From NCBI GenBank assembly GCA_026120185.1, contig JANUWF010001719.1:1798001-1862000 (forward strand): a DNA stretch of 64,000 bases, read 5' to 3'. The position numbers and the translations under genes are program-made. Below the pieces are notes generated by a model. The model was not told the origin of the DNA. It saw nothing but the letters and a program-made list of their open reading frames with translations, and ran no database searches. Source of the stretch: Voacanga thouarsii. Lineage: Eukaryota > Streptophyta > Magnoliopsida > Gentianales > Apocynaceae. Each line of letters begins with the position of its first letter. The stretch's first letter is position 1. Positions 1 to 10,446 of the stretch are shown piece after piece.

Positions 1-574
1 TATTTTGTGGTTTGCTGGAAAATTTTCTGGTTTGTTGAAGCTATGATAGCTCCGAATTTTCAAGGAATTTTTTAGCTTCTTACACATATGAAATAGCTGT
101 TGATAGCAAGGAAAGAGAAGGTAATTTTGCAGCATATTTTCGGAAGTTTAACCAAGAGGAAGTGCTGAGAAAATTCCAGATTTGCACCAAAATAAGAATA
201 GGCAAAATGAAGTTCTTTAGAGAAGAACTCATGGTGATTTAATTTGGAAAACAAATACACTAGTATCACTCCTATATTTTGGCCAACTAATTCCCCAAGA
301 GTTGGGACTTTTTTTTAAAAAATTCAAGCTCAAGATAATCTAAAATATTATATAAGGAAATTTAAAAGAATTCAAGAAATATGAATATTTTATATTCAAA
401 CATACTAGGACATTGGTTGCTAAAATAGTAGAGATTAAAACTCCTCTAGATTTTTTTTTTTTTTTAGGACAAGATTATATGGTTAGAATATTACCATTGT
501 GTCTTTTCTAAGACATCATTCCTAATTTTATGGAATGCAATAAATAAAATTCAAGCATTAGTTAGGATAATAAA
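1..574. other. AT-rich noncoding DNA
   Basis: No gene, LTR or tandem array is recognisable here. The sequence is AT-rich with homopolymer T and A runs and many stops in all frames. The one short open frame (72-269, minus) has no recognisable motif and is treated as chance. Confidence 0.5.
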
Positions 575-660
575 AAATAATACATAGTTGATGGGATTTG
601 AACTCAAGACTTTAGGAATTAACCACAAAACTCTAACCACTTAATCACAATAATTCTTAT
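575..660 (-). repeat. tRNA-derived SINE-like unit
   Basis: On the minus strand the order is a tRNA A-box-like motif (631-647, TGATTAAGTGGTTAGAG) and then a B-box-like motif (594-605, GAGTTCAAATCC). This is the arrangement of an RNA polymerase III internal promoter. The sequence between and around them does not fold as a complete tRNA cloverleaf by eye, so a tRNA-derived SINE fits better than a tRNA gene. Ends and target duplication were not resolved. Confidence 0.45.
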
Positions 661-1017
661 TTTTATTTTCCCAACCTAATTCTCTTCTCTTGTAAAACCC
701 AGGCCACTTCTTCTCTTATCCCTAAGCAAAATTCCCCAATTTCCTCCAATACACATCTAGCATAAATAATTGACAAAAACCACCTATAGCAATTTTAAAA
801 ATGCACAATTTCACCCATAAAGAATTTATTCATGTAATATGTCATGGAATGCAACCCTTCCCTCTATTTCTACGATAGCCTTAGGTGTGGTGTTACAAAA
901 AGTTATGTTCTTTCTCATTAATGTGACTCAGCCACTTATGCTATAGTTTAGGTGGGATTTTGTTATCCACTACATTAACACTAGCAATAAAAATCGAAGC
1001 CTACATCAAATACATCT
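661..1017. other. Noncoding DNA, nothing recognised
   Basis: AT-rich sequence with no coding signal in either strand. It abuts the truncated end of the copia protease fragment at about 1018, where the reading frame of that fragment stops abruptly. Confidence 0.4.
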
Positions 1018-1345
1018 CTAAGCAAAACTGTTACAAAAACCATCACTGTCAAGTTTGCCAACTGAGATCAAATTCAATCGAATATCTAAAACATGTCTGA
1101 CATCTCTAAGCAATAACTGACTGCTATTATTGTTCTTCAAACAAACATTACCCATGCCAATAACTTTAGATACACCATCATTGCCCATCCTTAAAACTTC
1201 AAAATCACCAGAGTATAGGTGAGGAAGAAGTCTCTCTTGGTTGTAAAATGAAGTGAGGCACTAGTATGTACTACCCAATCAGTGTTATGAGAGGTATAAT
1301 TGATCATATCCTCATCAAACACAATAATGGAAGCACCGAAAAATA
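1018..1345 (-). pseudogene. Copia protease fragment (Tnt1/Tork-like)
   Basis: Read on the minus strand this encodes the end of the gag nucleocapsid and the aspartic protease of a Ty1/copia polyprotein: a WVVHTSAS stretch where the family has a DSGA/DTGA catalytic triplet, then KRDFF, MGNDGVSKVIG and LRDVRHVLDIRLNLIS, all typical of Tnt1-like elements. The catalytic aspartate triplet is lost (HTSAS) and a frameshift lies near 1190, so it is dead. It is cut off at 1018 on one side and runs into LTR-like sequence above 1345. It is separate from the large Tork-like element that starts at 2527, whose own protease lies at 17226-17465. Confidence 0.7.
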
Positions 1346-2526
1346 GAAATACTAAATTTTTACGTGGAAAATTGAAAAATAGGAGCAGCGAAAAGTGAAA
1401 TGGTAGCACTAAAGGAAGCTAAAAAACACAACTAAACAAAAAATAAGAGATACTAAATTTTTACGTGAAAAACCTCTCCAATATAAAGTGGAAAAACCAC
1501 AGAACCCTTTGGTCCACCAGAAAATACCCACTATCAACAAAAAGAAATACAACAAGAGTTTCTGTCACAGCCACAACAAACTACAGTCCTATGAGAACAA
1601 GAAATCACAAAGATTTCACAAAATTGAAGAGAAAAATTTGGAAGAAAATCACCAAATTCAACAACAATTTGGACACTGAAATCTTAGTCTTAAACTATGA
1701 AAAACTTGAGATCTACTAACTATATTGTAGAATAAGTTACCTTCAACCACCAGTTCAAATTTGATCTCAATTGTACTATATTTACCCCTTTGAGTGTCAA
1801 TTTTCTTACAGAAATGCAATGCTTTATTTTTCTTTCATCTCCCTCTATTTTTTGTCTCTCTTTGATGGCTATTGTTATTTTTTTTCATGATTGTTGACTA
1901 GGAAAAACATTTCTTTCATTTTGGTTGTTAACCTAGTGGGCCATGAAGTTAATGGGCCTTTATTGTTTTGCATGGTTGGGAGCAAAACTCCCCAACAGTT
2001 TTGATCGCATCAGAAAAGAGAGTTTGAACATAGCATCCAGTTTCAATTGATTGAACACCAGAGATAAAGGAGAGAGGTAGTCATATTGGACACCGGAGAT
2101 AAAGGTAAAGGGTTAATTAACTATATAGTGTAGTGGAGAAGACGCAGTTCTAGAGACTGAATAGATTGGAGAGTCTTCTTTGCCATTATTGCTAGTTGAA
2201 ATTGAAAGAAACTGAAAGGGAATATTTAAATTGTTAAAGATGTTGGAAAATTCTAATTTTTAGAAAAAATCATTTTTTTTTAAAAAAGAGCTGAAATCCA
2301 TGAATACCACATGGATTAGTTCTATTTCAATTCTAAATTGGACCCAATTTACTCTTGCACCCTATTTATGGCTAATTTCTTCTCCCATCCCGCTCTGTGC
2401 ACACAAACAAATAAAGCTTCTTAGTAATACAATTTTCTTGAAGATAGTCTTCTAGTATCAGAGGAAGCTTCAATTGAGAGAACACCATGGTAAGCTAACT
2501 ATATCCAATAATTTGAAAAACATGAA
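1346..2526. other. Degenerate LTR-like/noncoding sequence flanking the Tork-like insertion
   Basis: No intact gene. A short phrase (ACTAAATTTTTACGTG) occurs twice, at about 1346 and 1450, in a context resembling copia LTRs. At 2455-2470 the sequence TAGTATCAGAGGAAGC resembles a copia primer-binding site (tRNA-iMet type TGGTATCAGAGC) and is followed by an ATG at about 2488, suggesting a decayed plus-strand LTR just upstream. Boundaries were not found. The segment ends with ATGAA at 2522-2526, the target duplication of the large copia element. Confidence 0.3.
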
Positions 2527-2764
2527 TGCTACAGAAAAAAATAATAATCAAAATAATTAAAAATAAGAAAAATTAAAGGACACATAGGATTTACGTAGTT
2601 TGATCAAGGGGACATACGTCCACGATCAAAGAGAGATTTCTAATTCCTTTCTAGAGAACTATTACAAAGAGGGTTAGTCTTATAATCCCTGAAATTATAT
2701 ACTTATAAGAAATACACATTAGGCCAAGCCTGGAGCCTACCACAATAATTAAAGGTAACTAAAA
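2527..2764 (-). repeat. 3' LTR of Tork-like copia
   Basis: This 238-bp segment aligns with 44655-44894. Shared stretches include AGGACACATAGGATTTAC and TATAATAGTTCT-like sequence. On the minus strand it starts next to the polypurine tract and ends in CA, followed by TTCAT, the target duplication. It is heavily diverged from its partner. Confidence 0.7.
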
Positions 2765-2774
2765 TCTCCACCTT
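2765..2774 (-). promoter_or_regulatory. Polypurine tract of Tork-like copia
   Basis: The minus strand reads AAGGTGGAGA immediately before the LTR. This is the usual plus-strand primer site of Tnt1/Tork-like copia elements. Confidence 0.6.
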
Positions 2775-3086
2775 AACTTCAATTTTTCAAGTTATTAGGA
2801 AAACAAGAATACCTCCTTGCCATCCATGCCTCAAAGGGCCTCATGCTATGTGAATATTCACCAAGTCTAAGCTGTGCTTGTTTCTGCAGGTAACGGCTTT
2901 GTCAACATATCTACTGGATTATCAGCTGTGGATAATCCTCCTTATAGAGAACAACTTATCTTCTATAACATCTCATATGAAGTTCAACCCAACATCAATG
3001 TGCTTTGATATTTCATGATAACTTGGATTTTTGGCCAAATCCAAACTGATGGGTCTCTGAACATCCTGAACATCCAAACCCAAGTT
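2775..3086 (-). pseudogene. Tork-like copia pol, C-terminal RNase H end
   Basis: The minus strand encodes the end of copia pol: LDLAKNPSYHEISKHIDV, then an IEDKL stretch and a degenerate VDKAVT region matching the usual Tnt1-type order of LAKNPxxHxRxKHIDVRYHF and NPADMxTKP. In-frame stops are present. It is the continuation of the RNase H fragment at 10447-10833, from which it is separated by the LTR-A insertion at 3087-10446. The host sequence at the join is a poly-T stretch that hides the exact target duplication (a shared GTT). Confidence 0.75.
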
Positions 3087-4464
3087 TGTTGGGAAATATG
3101 CTCTCTTAGACTAGGTTTTTGATGTAAACATCTAATGATTTAATAAAAGAATTTATTTTTAGAAATTATTTGTGAATTTATATTTTTATTTGTGCACAAT
3201 TACGTTTAGAAAAGACCCATTGTGTTTAAGTAAGTGATCCATGTGAATGGTGGTCTTTCACAGTAAGGTATGGATCACGGGTTACTTAACACATAAACGT
3301 TTGTTCTTAACCGATTGATGAGAATGAGAATCTCATCGTGTCTAGGTTATTATGTTGTGAATTTCAAATGAGGAATAGCTTACCTTTATCTAGTGAGTAG
3401 TCTACTCACTTCATGACATAAGCGTATTTTGAATATGTAGAATAGGACATATAGTGGTGGTTTCTAAAAAGTACTATATGGTAGAAACCTAGACTACTAC
3501 TGCTACAGTGTGAACTAGTACTCTACGACTTGAGTATGAGTTGGTGGTCTGACGAAGCTGGAAGCATGTACTTTGATATGCTATAATTAAGGTTCTATCG
3601 TAGGACCAATATACTTGCATGTTGGGTATGTGTGACTAGTTAATTAAGACAGACTTATACAAGATAGTTGTTATACTATATCACCCCTTGTGGTTGTCTG
3701 AATGATCTAAATATCTAGAGTCCTGGGAAATATGACTTGGATGTTTGCTTTAGGGTAACTCCCTTGGAAAGCGGAAATAATCCAGGAAGTCATGAATCAT
3801 TGGACTAGAATCCTAAGGATGGTAGATGTCATTTAGAGAGGTGTTAGTACATTTCTTCCTCTCTAATGTACGGCGATGTATAGAGGGGTATTTTAGTTAT
3901 TTTACCTGTAAGTCGGAGACTTTGCTAACGCAGCATTATCTTTGGGGTCAATATTTCCTTATGGTGATATTATGAAATATTTAAAATACAAAATACAGTT
4001 ATTTATATGGTAAGGGTAGTTTGGTCATTTTAGTAGTCAATGCGATGTGTCTTTTGGTCCTCAGTATAAACTGTGAGTCCTAATTATATACAGGCTAAGA
4101 AATTGGTCTTAAAGTAAATTAAATAAAATTTATTTTATTTAAGTAGTCTGATTTAATTATTGGGTTAGAATAAAATAAAGGTCCATGGAGAGAGAGAATT
4201 AATTAAATTAGTTTGGTGGGTTAATTAATTATTTAGGGCTTTAGCCCAATTTGAATAATTAAAGATTGACTTGGGACTAAACTAATATAGACTTGTTAAT
4301 TGGACTAGTTTATTTGTGTTGAAAAATTAATTATTTATTAGGCCATTTATTTGGTTCTAATTAGAATAATTAATTTAGTCCAAAAGGCTAAACTAATAGT
4401 CCAATGGGTCAGTTCAATTTAATTTAGGATTTTATTTAGGTTAAATAGGAGAATAAAGAGGTAC

Positions 4465-4816
4465 TATTATGAATTATTGGAATCTTTATTAATTAGTGGA
4501 GGCTCCACTAATTATGGATTTATGTGAATTATTAGAAGATTTTTATGGATGTCCACCATTTAGTGGAGACACCACTAATTAAGATTAGTGGAAGATGATG
4601 TATGGCATGATGTAATCCACTAATTAGAGCTCTATAAATAGAGCTATTCTCTAAGCTTGTAATACACCATTATTTTGTGAAAGAAAGATTAGTGAAAGAA
4701 AGATTAGAGAAAATTGTGAGAGAAAAGAAAGAGAGAAATTCTTGTGCAAAATAGTTAGAGTTTTATTAGTGTGTAGTGTGAAGATTTTATTCTAACACTA
4801 CCCTAATTTTATAACA
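4465..4816 (+). repeat. 5' LTR of young copia
   Basis: This 352-bp LTR begins TATTATGAATTATTGG rather than TG and ends TATAACA. Only one difference from the 3' LTR was found (C at 4483 against A in the 3' copy). It carries a short inverted repeat (TAGTGGAGGCTCCACTA) and GA-rich sequence downstream of the TATA box. Confidence 0.9.
4633..4640 (+). promoter_or_regulatory. LTR TATA box
   Basis: TATAAATA lies in the middle of the 5' LTR, preceded by GAGCTC and followed by GAGCTATTC. It is placed as expected for the U3/R boundary. The same motif occurs in the 3' LTR at 9860-9867. Confidence 0.6.
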
Positions 4817-4831
4817 CGTTATCAGCACGAG
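4817..4831 (+). promoter_or_regulatory. Primer-binding site candidate of young copia
   Basis: CGTTATCAGCACGAG directly follows the 5' LTR. This position and motif are typical of a group of plant copia elements. The priming tRNA is not certain from sequence alone. Confidence 0.55.
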
Positions 4832-4914
4832 TCTCTACCGATACAAAAGCCGAAGACTAAGCACGAGTTTCTACTGTTACCAAAGCCGAAGACAGTACGC
4901 ATTTATTGATCTCT

Positions 4915-5800
4915 ATGGCTAACATCGCGAAACTCGAATTTATAGCCCTTGATATTTCTGGAAAAAATTATATGTCATGGGTTCTTGATGCAGAAATGCA
5001 TCTAAATGCTGAAGGCCTTAGTGAAACTATTCAAGCAAATAATAGTGCATCTGCACAACACAAGGCTAAAGCTTTGATTTTTATTTGTCGTCATCTCGAT
5101 GAAAATTTGAAAATAGAATATCTTACCGAAAAAGATCCATATGGCCTGTGGGTAAATTTAAAAGAAAGATTTGACCACCGAAGATGGTCGTACTACCTAC
5201 TTGCACGGTATGAATGGTTGCACTCGAGGTTGCAAGATTTTAAAACCGTGAATGAATATAGCTCCGCAATGTATAAAATTACATCTCAATTAAAATTATG
5301 CGGAGAAAAAGTGACTGATGAAGATATATTGGAGAAGACATTCTCCACCTTTCATGCCTCGAATATTGTCCTGCAACAACAATATCGAGAAAAGGGGTAT
5401 ACAAAATTTACTGATTTAATTACTGCCCTCCTCATTGCGAGAGAAGAATAATGAGTTATTATTGAGAAATCATGAAGCCGGACCAATCGGCTCAACAGCA
5501 CTCCCAGAAGTGAATGCTGTTGGCTCTAGCAGAAGCCATCGTTATAGTCGTGGTCGTGGCCATGGCCGTGGCCGTGGTCGTGGTTATGGTCATAGACACG
5601 CTCGATATTTCCCTTATCACAATCATAATCAAAGCGTGAGAAATACTGGCCACCGAAGTGGAACAGAAAAGATCATAAGGGAAAAGAAAAAGAAATTGAA
5701 GAAAAGCATGAGGATATATGTTATAGATGTGGCATGAAAGGTCATTGGTCACGAAACCGTCAGATGCGGCTAAGCATTTAGTTGAATTGTATTAAGCTTC
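4915..5800 (+). pseudogene. gag: gag of young copia (frameshifted)
   Basis: It starts at ATG 4915 (MANIAKLEF). The first 178 codons match the copia capsid type with FIALDISGKNYMSW, KDPYGLWVNLKERFDH, LKLCGEKVTDEDILEKTFSTFHAS and QQQYREKGY. A stop with a frame change falls near 5440-5451. The next frame continues with NNELLLRNHEA and then an arginine/glycine-rich box (about 5549-5600). The zinc knuckle follows as CYRCGMKGHW near 5715, but its last cysteine is missing and further indels follow. Gag would form the virus-like particle and package RNA. This copy cannot make a full gag. Confidence 0.85.
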
Positions 5801-6064
5801 ATTGAAAAATAAAAATGTGGAAGCAAATTTTTCTCAACATCCAATAAATAATGCTGAGGATGATGATATTGATCCTGAAGATCTTAATATCAATATTACT
5901 CATATGGATGTATCGGATTTTTTGAACACCAGACGGTATGATAGACCATTTAATTGGTGATGGCAGTGTCCAGAAGAACTAAAGCCTCACCCTGATATTT
6001 TTGTATTTTCATTTTCATTATATTCTAATAATATTTATGTTTACATATATATATTTGTGTTCAG

Positions 6065-6661
6065 ATGGCTGTTGTTAATGATGATGTATGCATTATTGAT
6101 AGTGGAACTACACACACCATACTAAAAAATGAGAAATATTTTTCTGATCTCAAAATGGGAGAAATAAATATTTATACGATAAACGGTAGTACAAATGTAA
6201 TTGAGGGCTCCGGAAGAGCTAGTATATTGTTGCCTAAAGGAACAACAATTATTATTGATAAGGCACTATTTTCCTCAAAATCCAGAAGAAATTTATTGAG
6301 TTTTAAAGATATTCGCAGAAATGGGTATCATGTTGAAACAAATGAGGAAAATGGGATTGAGCATCTTTTTATTACTCAAATACATTTGGGTAAGAAATCG
6401 GTATTAGAAAAACTGTCGTTTTTTTCTACTGGTCTATATTTTGTAAAAATACGTACAATTGAAATTCATCATCTAGTAAACCAGAAGTTTACTGATCCTA
6501 TTACTTTTAGCATTTGGCATGACCGGTTGGGTCATCCGGGATCTACCATGATGAGAAGAATCATTGAGAATACACATGGTCATCCTTTAAAAAATAAAAG
6601 GATATTAACATCAGAAAAATTCTCATGTACTTGCATGTTCCCTAGGAAAATTAATTGTTAA
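6065..6661 (+). pseudogene. Protease and GAG-pre-integrase region of young copia
   Basis: A 198-codon open segment. The aspartic protease active site is intact (IIDSGTTHTI, about residue 10-20). Downstream is the zinc-binding pre-integrase region with WHDRLGHPG. The frame ends where a frameshift replaces the CxxC part of the integrase zinc finger (the open frame ends in CTCMFPRK instead of a CAACSLGK-like stretch). In an intact element this is part of one polyprotein. Confidence 0.85.
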
Positions 6662-7553
6662 ACCATCACCGAGTAAAAGTAGGAGCTGAAAGTCCTACAT
6701 TTCTCGAACAGATTCACGGAGATATTTGTGGACCTATTGATCCACCATGTGGACCGTTCAAATATTTTATGGTCTTAATTGATGTATCATCCCGATGGTC
6801 ACATGTATGTTTATTATCTACTCGCAACTCTGGCGTTTGCGAGATTACTTGCTCAAATAATTAAATTACGAGCACAATTTCCGGACCATCACATTAAAAA
6901 TATCCGTTTGGATAATCTTTGGTGAATTTTCATCACATGCTTTTGATGCATATTGCATGTCAATTGGGATTAATGTTGAACATCCTGTAGCTCATGTTCA
7001 CACACAAAATGGTCTTCTTGAATCTTTGATTAAACGATTACAATTAATTGCTAGACCATTATTAATGAAAACAAATCTCCCAACATCTGCACTGGGGACA
7101 TGCTATTCTACATGCTTGCAACACTTGTACGTATAAGACCAGCTAGTTATCATAAATTCTCTCATTTGCAATTGGCTTTTGGGTCGAGAACCAAATATTG
7201 CTCATTTAAGAATTTTTGGGTGTCTTGTATATATTCCAATTGCACCAAACCAACGTACAAAGATGGGTCCTCAAAGAAGAAAGGGGATATACGTTGGATA
7301 TGATTCTCCCTCTATTATCGGGTATGTTGAACCCACGACAGGAGATGTATTCACGGCAAGATTTGCTGATTGTCATTTTGATGAATCATTATTCCCTAAA
7401 TTAGGGGAGAACCAAAACAGACATAAAAAGGATCTTGCTTGGACAACATCATTAAATTATCTTGATCCGCGCACAAGCGCATGTGAACTTGAAGTTCAAA
7501 AGATAATTCATTTGCAAAGCATTGCAAATCAAATGCCAGACAGCTTTTGTTGA
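6662..7553 (+). pseudogene. Integrase of young copia (several frameshifts)
   Basis: Family blocks are spread over two or three frames: FLEQIHGDICGPIDPP and YFMVLIDVSSRWSHV (first catalytic Asp region), NIRLDN (second Asp), HTQNGLLES (catalytic Glu region), then EPNIAHLRIFGC and GPQRRKGIYVGYDSPS. Frameshifts occur near 6820, 6920 and 7130, and a stop follows RLDN. The DDE core therefore exists only as separate fragments and no functional integrase can be made from this copy. Confidence 0.8.
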
Positions 7554-7933
7554 CTCCGGAAGAGTTACAAAATCGCATATTCCAGACTATAAATGCTCCT
7601 ATTCGAATTGAAGTTCCAGTAGAACAAAATATTATACCTATAGTCTGTGAGTCAAAAACACGTCGGAAGCGTGGCCGACCTCTTGGTTCTAAAGATAAAA
7701 ATCCTCGAAAGAAAAGATGATTAAATGATCCAGAAGATCATATTGAAGAAAAGAATGATAAAGACCAAGAGAGAACTGATGACAAAGAACCAGAAGTTGA
7801 TGAAAGTAACACTGAAATTTCTATCAATTATACCACTTCGGTAGAAGTTGGAATCGGATAGAAACTGTTATTGATAATATATTTGCATACAATATATCTC
7901 TTGATGTTACATAGAATAATGATGATCCTGAAC
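7554..7933 (+). pseudogene. Linker between integrase and RT of young copia
   Basis: A degenerate, lysine- and glutamate-rich linker. Blocks include RKRGRPLGSKDKNPRK near 7660-7710 followed by a stop, and acidic sequence to about 7860. Such a basic KRGRP-type segment is usual between integrase and RT in this copia group. Confidence 0.6.
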
Positions 7934-8979
7934 CAATATCAGTTGATGAATGTCGGCATAGAAAAGATTGGCTGCAATGGAAATATGCGATTCAATCGGA
8001 GTTAAATGCAGCGGCAAAACGTGAAGTCTTCGGACCTGCAGTCCGAACACCGGAAGGTATAAAACCTGTTGGCTACAAATGGATATTTGTGCGAAAGCGC
8101 AATGAAAAGAGTGAAATCGTTCGTTATAAAGCGCGATTAGTAGCCCAAGGTTTTTCACAAAGACCAGGTATTGATTATGATGAAACTTATTCTCCTGTTG
8201 TTGATGCTATTACACTCCGATATCTTATCGGTTTGGCGAGTACATGAAAAGATAGATATGCGCCTATTAGATGTTGTCACTTTGCTTACTTGTATGGAAA
8301 TTTAGAAAATGATGTTTACATGAAAATCCCGAAGGATTTCATATGCACGAAGCATATAAACATTATCCTCGTGAAAATTACTCCATCAAGTTGCGGAAAT
8401 CATTATATGGCACTGAAGCAATGCGGGCGCATGTGGTTTACACGTCTTAGTGAATATTTATTGAAAGCGGGATTTAAAAATGACCAGGTATGTCCATGCG
8501 TTTTTATTAAGAAATCTGGTTCTAAATTTGTGATATTAGCTATATATGTTGATTATATTAATCTTATTGGAACTCCTGAAGAGCTCCAAGAAACAATTGA
8601 TTATTTAAAAAGAGAATTCGAAATCAAGGATTTTGGTAAAACCAAATTTTGCCTTGGTTTACAAATTGAACATTTGGAGAGTGGAACATTTATTCATCAA
8701 TCAACATATACAACAAAAGTGCTAAAAAGATTTTACATGGACAAAGCACATCCATTGAGTATTCCAATGATCGTGCGATCATTAAATGTGGATAAAGATC
8801 CTTTCCGACCTCAAGAAAATGATGAAGAACTCCTTGGTCCTGAAGTACCATATCTCAGTGCAATTGGTGCATTGATGTATCTTGCTAATAATACACGACC
8901 TGATATTGCTTTTGCTGTCAATTTATTAGCAAGATTTAGTTCTTCACCAACACGACGACATTGGAATGGAATTAAATAA
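7934..8979 (+). pseudogene. Reverse transcriptase of young copia with YVDY active site
   Basis: RT blocks: WLQWKYAIQSELNAAAKR, VGYKWIFVRKRNE, RYKARLVAQGFSQRPG, DYDETYSPVV, then after a stop near 8250 YLYGNLENDVYMKIPKDF, and a second open stretch from 8290. The catalytic box reads AIYVDYINLIG; the second aspartate of the invariant YVDD has become tyrosine. The rest continues with DFGKTKFCLGLQIEH and ANNTRPDIAFAVNLLARF. The segment between the PKDF and MWFTRL blocks is also scrambled. Together these changes predict an inactive enzyme. Confidence 0.85.
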
Positions 8980-9567
8980 GTCATTCGATATCTCCAAGGT
9001 ACAATTGATCTCGGATTATTTTATTCAAATAAAACCAGTCCAACATTGATAGGTTATGCAGATGCTGGTTATTTATTTGATCCACATAAAGTACGTTCTC
9101 AAACGGGCTATCTATTTACATGTGGAAATACTGCTATATCATGGCGTTCTACGAAACAATCTATAGCAGCTACTTCTTCAAATCATGCTGAAATTATAGC
9201 CATTCATGAAGCAAGACGAGAATGTGTATGGCTAAGATCCATGATTCATTATATCCGAGAAAGTTGTGGATTATCATCAATCAAAGATATTCCAACTCCT
9301 CTTTATGAAGACAATGCAGCTTGCATAGCTCAATTACGAGGAGGATATATTAAAGGAGATCGGACAAAATATATTTCACCAAAATTCTTCTTTACTCATG
9401 AACTCCAGAAGAAAGGTGAAATTGATGTGCTACAAATTCGGTCATGTGATAACCTCGCAGATATTTTCACGAAGACTTTACCGACTGCAATATTTGAAAA
9501 GTTGAGATATAAAATCGGTATGCGTCGGTTTAAAGATTTAAAGGAATCATCTCATCAGGGGGAGTAA
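8980..9567 (+). pseudogene. RNase H region of young copia
   Basis: After a single stop (8977-8979) the frame continues through VIRYLQGTIDLGLFY and then an open segment from 9046: GYADAGYLFDPHKVRSQTG, CGNTAISWRSTKQS, SSNHAEIIAIHEA, LYEDNAACIAQ, NLADIFTKTLP. This is the normal end of copia pol, ending at the TAA at 9565-9567. The polypurine tract follows after about 115 bp. Confidence 0.85.
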
Positions 9568-9682
9568 TAAATGGACATATAGAATAGTGTACTCTTTTTC
9601 CTTCACTAGATTTTTTTCCCACTGGGTTTTTATCTAGTAAGGTTTTAACGAGGCATATTCTTTATGTAATGGATGGACATCC

Positions 9683-9691
9683 AATGGGGAG
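9683..9691 (+). promoter_or_regulatory. Polypurine tract of young copia
   Basis: AATGGGGAG sits immediately before the 3' LTR start (TATTATG at 9692) and fixes the LTR boundary. Confidence 0.7.
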
Positions 9692-10043
9692 TATTATGAA
9701 TTATTGGAATATTTATTAATTAGTGGAGGCTCCACTAATTATGGATTTATGTGAATTATTAGAAGATTTTTATGGATGTCCACCATTTAGTGGAGACACC
9801 ACTAATTAAGATTAGTGGAAGATGATGTATGGCATGATGTAATCCACTAATTAGAGCTCTATAAATAGAGCTATTCTCTAAGCTTGTAATACACCATTAT
9901 TTTGTGAAAGAAAGATTAGTGAAAGAAAGATTAGAGAAAATTGTGAGAGAAAAGAAAGAGAGAAATTCTTGTGCAAAATAGTTAGAGTTTTATTAGTGTG
10001 TAGTGTGAAGATTTTATTCTAACACTACCCTAATTTTATAACA
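9692..10043 (+). repeat. 3' LTR of young copia
   Basis: 352 bp, identical to the 5' LTR except at one base near its start (A at 9711 against C). It ends TATAACA, followed by GGTAC. Confidence 0.9.
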
Positions 10044-10233
10044 GGTACGTTATTTTTCTCCTCTTCGGTAGGTGGAGAAAATTCTATGTTGATTATTCTT
10101 CTGCCTCTCTGAGCAAGAAAAATGTACAGCCCCTTTCTTTCTCTCGAAAATATTCATTAGTCCTATGAGTTGTTCATCAAACGGGATTAGGCAGGCCATA
10201 TACTAGAAGATCGAGAGGTTGGCGTTCACATAC

Positions 10234-10345
10234 GTGCATAGACGGAGTAGGAGGATTGCAGGAATCGAACCAGAGGTTTCCACTAGTGCACCTATCCCAG
10301 TTCCACATATTCCGGTCTAGCCAATTATAAGAATGAGAGAAAGAG
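10234..10345 (+). other. LTR-A exon-like ORF, copy 1 (degenerate)
   Basis: The frame begins HRRSRRIAGIEPE, contains PIPVPHIPV and RMRER, and ends one base into a codon at a GT (10346). The start codon is GTG where other copies have ATG, and there is one in-frame TAG. The amino acid pattern (basic N-terminus with RRLAG/RRIAG, then proline-rich with PVQP) is shared with 21771-21897, 35119-35239 and 51861-51969. The position of the following GT is in the same codon phase in every copy. No known protein family is recognised. Confidence 0.5.
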
Positions 10346-10446
10346 GTAAAAAAAATTTTTCCTCAGAGTCCTGCTAGGCCGTGACCGGCGTCGGTTGAGG
10401 CCGCCAGAACCGATGCCAACTTCAGTCTACGATTTTTAGTTTTCAG

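Larger units (their letters stand above)
4465..10043 (+). mobile_element. Very young Ty1/copia retrotransposon (5.6 kb)
   Basis: Complete in outline: two 352-bp LTRs (4465-4816 and 9692-10043) that differ at one base, flanked by the duplication GGTAC (4460-4464 and 10044-10048). Between them are a primer-binding-like site, gag, protease, integrase, RT, RNase H and a polypurine tract. The coding region is broken by several frameshifts and stops and the RT catalytic motif is YVDY instead of YVDD. It therefore cannot make its own enzymes, although the LTRs say it inserted recently. It lies inside a solo LTR-A. Confidence 0.9.
3087..10446 (+). mobile_element. Solo LTR, family LTR-A copy 1 (split by a young copia)
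   Basis: An LTR starting TGTTGGGAAATATG and ending TTTTCA. It is 1378 bp (3087-4464) plus 398 bp (10049-10446) once the nested element is removed, about 1.78 kb. The start, the segment containing TTTCACAGTAAGGTATGGATC and the distal exon-like block are shared with copies at 10834-12791, 20217-21982, 33345-35348 and 51747-53497. No second LTR or internal region is present and pol of the Tork-like host flanks it on both sides, so it is a solo LTR. The link to an Angela-like copia comes from copy 2, which is joined to copia pol. Confidence 0.75.

Noticed and set aside
2039..2048. AGTTTCAATT at 2039 and again after the poly(A) at 45563, a possible retroposon target duplication
   Set aside because: Only 10 bp match and no recognisable processed gene lies between once the copia is removed; coincidence cannot be excluded.
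4906..4914. Upstream TTG start for the young copia gag
   Set aside because: The family starts at MA-type N-termini and an ATG is available at 4915.
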